In this document: positions 1 to 5,948 of the stretch, piece after piece | How the letters are laid out: every line of letters starts with the position of its first letter | Numbering within the stretch: position 1 is the stretch's first letter | From: Comamonadaceae bacterium | GTDB taxonomy: Bacteria; Pseudomonadota; Gammaproteobacteria; Burkholderiales; Burkholderiaceae_C | Direction: 5' to 3' | Assembly (NCBI GenBank): GCA_947469815.1 | Contig: CANIRI010000157.1 | Coordinates: forward strand, 1-5,989 | DNA: 5,989 bases | Position numbers and translations under genes: made by a program | The notes under the pieces: generated by a model | The model's database searches: none | What the model saw: the letters and a program-made list of their open reading frames with translations, nothing else | What the model was told of the DNA's origin: nothing

Positions 1-2799
1 GTTAGCCTCCAGACCCATCATGTTTTGCGCCAGCGAATTGGGCTGCACACCTTCAATTTTCAGGCTGGATACATCGCCGGTTTTACCGGACAGGGTGCTG
101 AATGTCTTGTTCACCGAATCGTAAGTCACTTCCATGCCGTAGCGCTGGTCGGACAAAGCACGCATGGCAACCCCATTCGGGATGACAGGCGTAATCGGGC
201 CCACGTTGGGGCCAGGGTAATGCCCATCCACCAGGGTGACCGCCGTTTGCGTGAGGCCGAACAAGGGGTTCTTGAGGTTCACGTTCGGGCCGCTGTCAGC
301 GGTCTTCAGTTTCAAAGTATTGGCTCCATCGGTGAACTTGAACTGCGAAGAGGAGTAGTCATAACTTACAAGGATTGTTTTACCTTTAGCTTTAAGTTGC
401 GTTTGGATGGCGTCCACCATTTGGTCAATCGTGACTTTTTTCTCGTTGTACACCGGCTTGCCAAAGTCATCCACCTGGATAGTGCCGTCTGCGTTCTTGG
501 TCACACCTAGCCCAGGGGTGACGCCCGGCTTCAAGACAATGTCAAGAGGGTATTCCGTCACCACGCCGGTCTTAGGGTCTGTGTAGTTGTCATTGCTGGT
601 GCTGATCTGAAAAGTCTGGTTTTCGGTACTACTCAGGTCAAAGTAGCTCTGGCCGCCAAAGTCTTTGTTCAGCGTGTTGGTGATGGCCAACGCCAACTCC
701 GATCCATTGACCTTTGTCTCGCTCGTAGCGAGGTACCCCATGTCCAAAGTAATCGGATTACCCGATCCGTCCACATCAATATCGAACAGATGGCTCAAGC
801 CCGCTTGTACGCTGTCGTAAAAGCCGTCTTGGTTGGTAGACGTTTTCATGCCATCCGCGGCGGCAATCGCGACCTTGGTGATCGCTGCTTTTTGAACAGC
901 AGTAAGGTCTGCGCTGGTAATACCCAGAGCGGTCTTCGCAGCGGCAATACCTTGGGTAACCGCGTTGTCATAGGCAATCACGGCTGCGGTCGCCTTACGC
1001 GTTGCAGCAGCAATTTGGGCCTTGGTGGCACCAACACCCAAAGTCTCGGGTGAGATCGCACTCGCGACTGCAGCAGCAATTTTTTCCTTGGTGGCGGTGT
1101 ATCCATCAGTTCCGTACTTAGCAGAAAACGCGGTGTCAAAGGCCAGACGCGCCGCTGCAACCTTGTCGGCAACTTTACGGTCATCTTCGGAGAGGTTCGC
1201 CGTATTCATCATGTAGGCATTGAGCTCCGACGCATACTTATCGGACTGATCGGAGCTTGGATAGCCTTTGTTCTGGGCCGTGGCTGTGGAAATCGTGTCC
1301 ACAAAGGTGGTGGAACCCATCAGCGCGACAGCTCCAGCTGAATCGAGCACAGTTTGTATTTTGGCGTCGGCCAAAGCGGTTTCAGCCAAGCCAACATTTG
1401 TATTAAATGTGCCTGCAGCCGTAATGCCCAATGCAATAGTGGCGGAACTCGCCCCACTAGCAACACCAGCGGCTATAGCCGTTGCTGAAGCCGCCGCCGC
1501 CGCCGCCGCCGCTTTAAATGTCGTAAAGGCAGTCTTGAAATCCGTGGTTGTCGTCAAACCGGTTAAATCGATGTCTGCAATAGCCGTCAACTTGGTCTTT
1601 GCGTTGTTGAGCGCCGTCAGGTATGTAAGCTTCTGCGCATCGGTCGGGGTGCTTATGGCGGTGTATGTCACCGCCGCGGCTTGGGCCGCGTCAATAGAGG
1701 CCTGCGCTGCATTGATCTTTGCCTGATTGGCCTGCGTGAGCACGGAAACAAATGGGGCATAGCTGGCGGCATAACCTGTTGTTGAAGTAACGGTGGCGCT
1801 GGCAAGAGCAGCAGCAGGCGTACCAGTGGCTTTAGCCGCGGTCAAGGATGCTGTGTTGGCATCAGTGTTCTTCGCAGCAAAGTTCACTCCGTTGCTGAAG
1901 TCGAAGCTGGCGGTGCTAACTGACTTACCGGTGACAGTGGCGGGCACCGAATTGCGCTTGTCAGTCAGCTCATTCAATGAGAACAACTGCGTTTTGGCCG
2001 TGGTCAACTCGTCTTTGACTTGGGCGTAGGGTGCCAATTGACCATACTGGTTAACGTAGAGCTTTTGCCCGTTGCTGTCGGTGGCCTGTTGCAGCGAAGC
2101 GTTGACCGCGTTGTCACCCACATACACCTGGGTCTGCCAGGTGTTGGTCGGGCTGATTGAGTCCGCGTTTTTGGTCTTGACGTAGTACACCGTGGCGAGG
2201 TAGCCGTTACCACCGGCGTCATACACGGTGAACGCTGTGCTCTTGTTGTAGGTGGCAGGGTTGGTACGGTTGAACGCCGTAGAGATAACCGGTGCGTCGG
2301 AGGGGAAGTTCAGGCCCAAGGACACAGCAGAGGTTTGCTTGGCCTCGCCGGATGTCTTTTGCGGAATGGTCAAGACCACGCGGTCGTTGACGTTGGCGCT
2401 ACCGGTCGAGTCAACCGTCGCCGCCATCAAACGCTGTCCGGCCGAGTTCACCACGTTGTACTGCTCGTTCAGCAGGAAGGAGCCGTTACGGGTGTAGGTT
2501 TCTTGCAGTCCGTCAGCAGAACGCATGGGGAAGAAGCCGTCACCGGTGATAGCCAGGTCCAGCGCGTTCGATGAGAACGAAATATTGCCCTGTCCGAATT
2601 CCTGGCTCACCTGTTTCAGCGACACGCCCTGGCCCACCGTACTGGAGGCTTTCTGCAGTGGCGAGGTGGCAAAAATGTCGCCGAAGTCGGCACGCGAGCG
2701 CTTGAAGCCGGTGGTACCCACGTTGGCAATGTTGTTCGATGTCACGCCCAACATGGCAGTGGCTGCGTTCAATCCGGTAAGCGAGGTATAAAAAGACAT
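1..2799 (-). CDS. flgE: Flagellar hook protein FlgE, oversized; 3' end cut by window edge
   Basis: FlgE is the subunit of the flagellar hook, exported by the flagellar type III apparatus and polymerised under the FlgD cap. I translated the frame from ATG 2799 to base 1: 933 codons, no stop, so the gene continues beyond the window. The rod/hook N-terminal signature is clear at residues 5-35 (SNNIANVGTTGFKRS), followed by DLAITGDGFF (81-90), the TRNGSF region (103-108) and a FlgE-like central block (TVYDAGGNG near 191-199). From about residue 240 it departs from the short enteric type. Residues 308-652 are about 28% alanine by my count, with an Ala8 run at 430-437. The conserved C-terminal D0 helix is not yet reached, so the full protein probably exceeds 1000 residues (E. 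coli: 402). No cysteine is visible, usual for axial proteins. GGAG (2812-2809) lies 9 bases before ATG. Last gene of the visible flgBCDE operon. Confidence 0.95.
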   Translation of the reverse strand, partial: MSFYTSLTGLNAATAMLGVTSNNIANVGTTGFKRSRADFGDIFATSPLQKASSTVGQGVSLKQVSQEFGQGNISFSSNALDLAITGDGFFPMRSADGLQETYTRNGSFLLNEQYNVVNSAGQRLMAATVDSTGSANVNDRVVLTIPQKTSGEAKQTSAVSLGLNFPSDAPVISTAFNRTNPATYNKSTAFTVYDAGGNGYLATVYYVKTKNADSISPTNTWQTQVYVGDNAVNASLQQATDSNGQKLYVNQYGQLAPYAQVKDELTTAKTQLFSLNELTDKRNSVPATVTGKSVSTASFDFSNGVNFAAKNTDANTASLTAAKATGTPAAALASATVTSTTGYAASYAPFVSVLTQANQAKINAAQASIDAAQAAAVTYTAISTPTDAQKLTYLTALNNAKTKLTAIADIDLTGLTTTTDFKTAFTTFKAAAAAAAASATAIAAGVASGASSATIALGITAAGTFNTNVGLAETALADAKIQTVLDSAGAVALMGSTTFVDTISTATAQNKGYPSSDQSDKYASELNAYMMNTANLSEDDRKVADKVAAARLAFDTAFSAKYGTDGYTATKEKIAAAVASAISPETLGVGATKAQIAAATRKATAAVIAYDNAVTQGIAAAKTALGITSADLTAVQKAAITKVAIAAADGMKTSTNQDGFYDSVQAGLSHLFDIDVDGSGNPITLDMGYLATSETKVNGSELALAITNTLNKDFGGQSYFDLSSTENQTFQISTSNDNYTDPKTGVVTEYPLDIVLKPGVTPGLGVTKNADGTIQVDDFGKPVYNEKKVTIDQMVDAIQTQLKAKGKTILVSYDYSSSQFKFTDGANTLKLKTADSGPNVNLKNPLFGLTQTAVTLVDGHYPGPNVGPITPVIPNGVAMRALSDQRYGMEVTYDSVNKTFSTLSGKTGDVSSLKIEGVQPNSLAQNMMGLEAN
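1004..1095 (-). repeat. Imperfect 26-bp direct repeat, 66-bp period, in flgE
   Basis: Copies at 1004-1029 and 1070-1095 match at 23 of 26 bases. In protein they give ATKAQIAAATRKA (591-603) and ATKEKIAAAVASA (569-581), a 22-residue period. This points to local tandem duplication within the alanine-rich insert. Confidence 0.65.
1491..1511. repeat. Seven CCG triplets (GCG on the coding strand) in flgE
   Basis: Seven uninterrupted CCG units on the plus strand. Read on the minus strand these are seven GCG alanine codons (residues 430-436), followed by GCT, making an Ala8 run after Lys429 in the hook insert. Slippage would add or remove alanines without shifting the frame. Confidence 0.9.
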
Positions 2800-2808
2800 G
2801 GTGCGTTA

Positions 2809-2812
2809 CTCC
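2809..2812 (-). promoter_or_regulatory. Ribosome binding site of flgE
   Basis: GGAG on the minus strand, 9 bases before ATG 2799, within the 41-base flgD-flgE gap. It supports the chosen FlgE start. Confidence 0.7.
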
Positions 2813-2840
2813 GTTGTGTGCGAGGAGGTGTGAAAAATAA

Positions 2841-3566
2841 TTAACCGTAAATCTTGGTGACGTCAGACAACATGATGGTCTTGCCCCCGGTGACCTGCAG
2901 GGTGATGGATTTGTCCGAGTTCTGGCTCACGCCCAAAACGCTCACCATGGTGCTGACGACTGGCGTGGTGTTTTTGCCTTGGACCACGGCGTTGGCGACA
3001 AAGCGGTAGTTGCCCGTTGGCAGCGCGTTGCCTGTGTCGTCTTGGCCGCTCCAAGAAAAGAGCATGTCACCCGCAGTTTGCGGGCCTGCGGTTTGGGTGC
3101 TGACCAGTTTGCCGGCGCTGTCGAAGACCTGCAAGGTGAGGCCCTCTGCGCCCTGGGGCAAGCCGATGGTGGCGTTAACAGTCTGACCACTTACCAACTG
3201 CGCAGGACCACCCGCAACCGACACGCTTTTGCCAATCAGATTGGCGCTACCGGTGATTTGGTTGCTGGCCAAACTGGCGGCCAAAGCCCCCAGGCTGGTG
3301 GACATATTGGTGGTGGCTTCGAGCTGCGAGAACTGCGCCAGCTGCGCGACAAAGGCCTCGTTTTTCACGGGGTCTGTCGGATCCTGGTTATTCAGTTGTG
3401 TCGTGAACAAGCGCAAAAAGTCCGACTGCCCCATACCGGCCTGGCCGGTGGTCGAGGTCAGCGCAGCCTGGGCCGCGCCGGCGGTGGTTTTGACATTGGT
3501 CGGGACCTTGTTGGCCCAATCCGCGTTGGCTGCGGCGCTGGCAGTTCCGATGGCTAGTGCAGACAT
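2841..3566 (-). CDS. flgD: Hook assembly cap protein FlgD
   Basis: FlgD caps the growing hook and guides FlgE polymerisation; it is later replaced by hook-filament junction proteins. The 241-residue length is normal for the family. The conserved N-terminal block is visible at about 48-92 (QSDFLRLFTTQLNNQDP, then AQLAQFSQLE), where many homologues have FLKLLVAQLKNQDP. The second half fits the Tudor-like fold (about 111-130 and 205-238) interrupted by the FlgD Ig-like insert (about 130-205, with LQVFDSAGKLV and LPTGNYRF). The N-terminus is Ala/Thr-rich and probably flexible, as expected for an exported protein. The gene lies 37 bases after flgC and 41 bases before flgE. No good Shine-Dalgarno sequence precedes the ATG at 3566; the leader reads AATCAACACC. 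The start was kept because it is the first ATG and gives the expected length. Confidence 0.96.
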   Translation of the reverse strand: MSALAIGTASAAANADWANKVPTNVKTTAGAAQAALTSTTGQAGMGQSDFLRLFTTQLNNQDPTDPVKNEAFVAQLAQFSQLEATTNMSTSLGALAASLASNQITGSANLIGKSVSVAGGPAQLVSGQTVNATIGLPQGAEGLTLQVFDSAGKLVSTQTAGPQTAGDMLFSWSGQDDTGNALPTGNYRFVANAVVQGKNTTPVVSTMVSVLGVSQNSDKSITLQVTGGKTIMLSDVTKIYG

Positions 3567-3603
3567 GGTGTTGATTCAGGTTGGTTGTAATGGGCGCTAC
3601 GCA

Positions 3604-4029
3604 TCAGGCTTTGATGATGTCCAGCGTGCGCATGGTGAGTTGGCGGGCGGTATTCACCACCTCCACGTTATTCTGGTAGGAGCGGGCAGCGGCCATCATG
3701 TCCACCATCTCGGTCATCTCGTTCACGTTGGACATATAGACGTAGCCGTCTTTGTCTGCAGCCGGATTACCGGGGTCAGACTGGCGGGAAATGGGCTTGG
3801 GATCGTCCACGATTTGCGTGACCCTGACCCCGCCTTTGGCAGTCTGGTCTTGGCCACCCATCTGGCCCTCCAGGATGGTCTTGAACACAGCGCGCTTGCC
3901 GCGAAACGCCTCTTGTTCGGTTCCGGCCACGGTTCCACCGTTGGCCAAGTTGGATGCGGTGGCATTCATGCGCACGGTTTGCGCGTTGAGCGCGGAGCCG
4001 GCGATGCCAAAAATATTGTCTAAAGCCAT
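3604..4029 (-). CDS. flgC: Flagellar proximal rod protein FlgC
   Basis: FlgC is a proximal rod subunit of the flagellar basal body, crossing the periplasm together with FlgB, FlgF and FlgG. The length of 141 residues matches the family (about 134-140). The N-terminal rod signature is present as NATASNLANGGT (22-33), where most homologues have NLANADT. The C-terminal signature is strong: GYVYMSNVNEMTEMVD (95-110) followed by AAARSYQNNVEVVNTAR (113-129). The start at 4029 lies two bases after the flgB stop. Its GGAG ribosome binding site (4040-4037, spacing 7) sits inside the last codons of flgB, which implies coupled translation and supports this start. The gene ends with TGA at 3606-3604. Confidence 0.97.
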   Translation of the reverse strand: MALDNIFGIAGSALNAQTVRMNATASNLANGGTVAGTEQEAFRGKRAVFKTILEGQMGGQDQTAKGGVRVTQIVDDPKPISRQSDPGNPAADKDGYVYMSNVNEMTEMVDMMAAARSYQNNVEVVNTARQLTMRTLDIIKA

Positions 4030-4031
4030 GT

Positions 4032-4415
4032 TTATTCTCCGCGCAGCGCTTTGCGGATTCCGCCAATGCGGCTCTCCAAAATGCTCAATGTGGTTTGGTA
4101 ATCGGCGGCGTATTGGCCGTACTTGGCCTGCTCAACCGGCAGTTCAACGGTGTTACCGTCAAATGAGGTGTTGTACGGGACGCGGTACTTCAATCCGTTA
4201 CGGCCGTCTTCCGGGGCCTGGGTGGTGTGGCCGGGCCTGGTCGTTTGCAGGTTGCTGTCTTGCGCGCCTTGCAGTAACTGGCGGAAGTCCAGGTCTTGCG
4301 CCTTGTAGTGCGGGGTGTCGGCGTTGGCGATGTTTTTGGCGAGGATTTCCATACGCTGGCCGCGAAGAGCCAGCGCACGCGAGGGGGCGTCAAAGGTCTT
4401 ATCAATCATGTTCAT
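4032..4415 (-). CDS. flgB: Flagellar proximal rod protein FlgB
   Basis: FlgB is a proximal rod subunit at the base of the rod, exported by the flagellar type III system without a cleaved signal. The length of 127 residues is typical. The N-terminal rod signature is clear (LAKNIANADTPHYKAQDLDF, 25-44), as is the C-terminal block (GNTVELPVEQAKYGQYAADY, 87-106, then IGGIRKALRGE to the end), which aligns well with enteric FlgB. A second ATG lies two codons in. The first ATG (4415) is preferred because GAGGAG at 4429-4424 stands 8 bases before it. First gene of the flgBCDE series, preceded by a 212-base gap with a possible sigma-54-type site. Confidence 0.97.
   Translation of the reverse strand: MNMIDKTFDAPSRALALRGQRMEILAKNIANADTPHYKAQDLDFRQLLQGAQDSNLQTTRPGHTTQAPEDGRNGLKYRVPYNTSFDGNTVELPVEQAKYGQYAADYQTTLSILESRIGGIRKALRGE
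4037..4040 (-). promoter_or_regulatory. Ribosome binding site of flgC inside the flgB 3' end
   Basis: GGAG formed by the Gly-Glu codons that end flgB, 7 bases before the flgC ATG. With only two bases between the flgB stop and the flgC start, translation of the two rod subunits is probably coupled. Confidence 0.75.
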
Positions 4416-4423
4416 CTGGAAGA

Positions 4424-4430
4424 CTCCTCA
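4424..4430 (-). promoter_or_regulatory. Ribosome binding site of flgB
   Basis: TGAGGAG on the minus strand, with its GGAG core 8 bases before ATG 4415. It decides between the two nearby in-frame ATGs (4415 and 4409) in favour of the first. Confidence 0.8.
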
Positions 4431-4499
4431 GGGCATCGCTATTTTTCGCCGGTATACCGACACTTCAGGCCACGGTCTGCGGTCCTTGGGGGAATATCC

Positions 4500-4514
4500 T
4501 CAAATTACGTGCCA
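4500..4514 (-). promoter_or_regulatory. Possible sigma-54 promoter for flgBCDE
   Basis: The minus strand reads TGGCACGTAATTTGA. The -24 half (TGGCACG) is a perfect match to the RpoN consensus and the spacing is right, but the -12 half is TTGA rather than TTGC. The predicted start, around 4488, would leave a leader of about 73 bases before flgB. Known biology: in Vibrio and Pseudomonas the flgB operon is RpoN-dependent. The -12 mismatch lowers confidence; the two exact matches upstream of the neighbouring gene raise it. Confidence 0.4.
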
Positions 4515-4587
4515 TATGAAGTTTCTGCATGTCTCACTCTCAAGTTCCCGCCGCTCGTACCGAATCGATGGTGCGAAACTGCAGATA

Positions 4588-4607
4588 TGCGGCAAGAGCT
4601 TGCCGCA
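4588..4607 (-). terminator. Perfect 8-bp hairpin after the LysM/SLT gene
   Basis: On the minus strand this is TGCGGCAA, loop GCTC, TTGCCGCA: eight perfect base pairs, GC-rich, 20 bases after the stop codon of the LysM/SLT gene. It fits a transcription terminator or a 3' mRNA-protecting hairpin separating that gene from flgB. Only a broken T-run follows (ATATCTGCAGTTT), so it would be a weak intrinsic terminator. Some read-through into flgB is therefore possible. Confidence 0.45.
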
Positions 4608-4627
4608 GCCAGCATCCGGCTCCAGCT

Positions 4628-5848
4628 TTAGTTGGCCTGGGTTTCGGCGTACGCACCCGCGGCCTGTGTGCCGCTGCGCATGCGGGAAGGGACCATCTCG
4701 CGCAACCGCGCTGCCGCGTTTTGCAGCAGCCCGAAGCGGATAGATTGGCGGGTGATGGGGTTGTCGGTATCGCCACCCACGTGCAGGTCGCGGGCTTGCG
4801 CGCCGGGAATGTTCAGTGGGCGTGTGGCCGAATTCTCGGCACGCGACGCCGGGTTGAGCACCGACAGGTACAAATCCTCCAACCCCGCCGGACCCTTGTT
4901 TTTAAGTCCGACTTCGTCAAAATATTTGCCCACCAGGTCGAGCTGCGAATGCACGCTCAGGTTCAGAATGGCTTTGGGGTTCTTGGCATACCCGGCCGTG
5001 GCTGCTCCGCGCGCGGGGCCGTCGCAGAATTGGATGATTCCGTGGCAACGTTCGTTGCTGGCGCGCGGATTCATGCCGTCGCTCTCCATCAGGGTCATGC
5101 GGGCGAAGTCGTCGGGCAAGAAGTTGTGCTCCTTGGACAATCCCAAAATTTTGTCGTACACCGCCGCCCGATCCTGGGGCGGGATAAAACCTTTGGCCAC
5201 CGCACGATCCAAGGTTTTTTGTAAAACCGGGTTCTTTATAGAGTCAGGAACAGCTGAAACCGTGGCCGGAATCAACTTTCCGTTGGGCGCGACCGCGTTG
5301 TTGCTGGCCACATGGGGAAAGCGCGGCAGGCTGCGAAGCGCGACCAACTCGGGGTTTGCTGCAGGTTGAACCGCCCTGGACGGTAGAGGGGCAAGCCGCT
5401 GCAAGGCCAGCTGAGCCGGCACATTGGCGACCTCGGCCGGCTTGAATGGGGCGGCGACACCAGTCTGGGCAATCTGCTCGCTTAAGGCCCGCATGTCCAG
5501 CTGCTGACCAACAAAAATACGGTCGGGATTGTCAATCCGGTTGGCCTTGGCCAGCTGCTGGGCCAGCCGGTGGGCTTGGGAACCTTCGAGCTTGACGCCC
5601 ATCGCGCCGGCTTGTTCTTGCACGATGCCAGTCAGGGTGTCGCCCGCAGCGATGGTCCGACTGAGCGCCGCACCCACTACCGGGGCTGAACCCGCGCTTT
5701 GAGCAGTTTGCAAAGCCTGGGCAAACGCGGCGCCGGGCTGACCGGCTGCATCAAGAACCCGATTAACCGTGGGACGCCCAAACCGCGCGGGCCCTCCCAG
5801 CGAATTCAGGCTGCCTGCTGGTTTGGGCTGGAAATCGGTAGCTTGCAT
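4628..5848 (-). CDS. LysM and lytic-transglycosylase-like (SLT) protein, probable flagellar peptidoglycan hydrolase
   Basis: This 406-residue protein probably binds and cleaves peptidoglycan. Residues 65-119 read as a LysM domain: TIAAGDTLTGIV at the start and ANRIDNPDRIFVGQQLDM at the end. Residues 120-205 form a Pro/Ala-rich linker. Residues 206-385 resemble an SLT-type transglycosylase: Glu255 in MESDGMNPRAS (254-264) is the likely catalytic acid, GIIQF (270-274) fits the family GLMQ motif, and DLYLSVLNPAS (325-335) resembles the later active-site block. Two cysteines (268, 275) flank GIIQF. The N-terminus (MQATDFQPKPAG) has no hydrophobic signal peptide, so export through the flagellar apparatus, as for FlgJ, is an inference. 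It lies directly upstream of flgB on the same strand. ATG 5848 is the only plausible start: upstream the frame runs into TAG with no ATG, GTG or TTG. No clear Shine-Dalgarno is seen (leader AATCAACGCC). A phage-like endolysin is a less likely alternative. Confidence 0.8.
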   Translation of the reverse strand: MQATDFQPKPAGSLNSLGGPARFGRPTVNRVLDAAGQPGAAFAQALQTAQSAGSAPVVGAALSRTIAAGDTLTGIVQEQAGAMGVKLEGSQAHRLAQQLAKANRIDNPDRIFVGQQLDMRALSEQIAQTGVAAPFKPAEVANVPAQLALQRLAPLPSRAVQPAANPELVALRSLPRFPHVASNNAVAPNGKLIPATVSAVPDSIKNPVLQKTLDRAVAKGFIPPQDRAAVYDKILGLSKEHNFLPDDFARMTLMESDGMNPRASNERCHGIIQFCDGPARGAATAGYAKNPKAILNLSVHSQLDLVGKYFDEVGLKNKGPAGLEDLYLSVLNPASRAENSATRPLNIPGAQARDLHVGGDTDNPITRQSIRFGLLQNAAARLREMVPSRMRSGTQAAGAYAETQAN

Positions 5849-5902
5849 GGCGTTGATTGGGCGGGCTGGATATTCCTGGTGGATAACGTCAAAAGACTAC
5901 AT

Positions 5903-5917
5903 TGGCACTTTTCTTGC
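5903..5917 (+). promoter_or_regulatory. Sigma-54 promoter reading right, out of the window
   Basis: The plus strand reads TGGCACTTTTCTTGC, again an exact TGGCAC-N5-TTGC match. The predicted start, around 5929, lies about 20 bases before an ATG at 5949 that has AAGG (5938-5941) seven bases upstream, so promoter, ribosome binding site and start codon fit each other. It implies a divergent gene to the right, probably also flagellar. Confidence 0.6.
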
Positions 5918-5948
5918 GGCTGAGTTCGACAGATGTCAAGGTACCGAC

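Noticed and set aside
1268..1726. Plus-strand frame of 152 residues, very Ala/Val-rich
   Set aside because: It is the antisense of the alanine-rich part of flgE; its composition just mirrors GCN codons. No ribosome binding site or family features.
2809..2830. Anti-Shine-Dalgarno-like CACCTCCT before flgE that might hide its GGAG
   Set aside because: Only a 4-bp stem with an 11-base loop can form; too weak to claim regulation.
4450..4459. Perfect 10-bp palindrome CGGTATACCG in the flgB leader
   Set aside because: Too short to call an operator; a single copy, and no known regulator site was recognised.
4442..4467. FliA-like promoter before flgB (TGAAGTGT, 10 bases, GCGAAAAA on the minus strand)
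   Set aside because: Several mismatches in both halves (6/8 and 5/8) and a spacer one base short; rod genes are usually not FliA-dependent.
3229..4519. Long plus-strand frames opposite flgB, flgC and flgD (3229-4023, 3752-4519)
   Set aside because: They overlap well-recognised flagellar genes along their whole length, cross gene borders and show no domain-like sequence.
4529..5369. Plus-strand frames of 231 and 245 residues opposite the LysM/SLT gene
   Set aside because: Antisense shadows; the minus-strand frame has clear LysM and SLT features, these have none.
5911..5939. Sigma-70-like TTGACA on the minus strand before the LysM/SLT gene
   Set aside because: At the standard 17-base spacing the -10 is CAAGAA, matching only two of six consensus bases.
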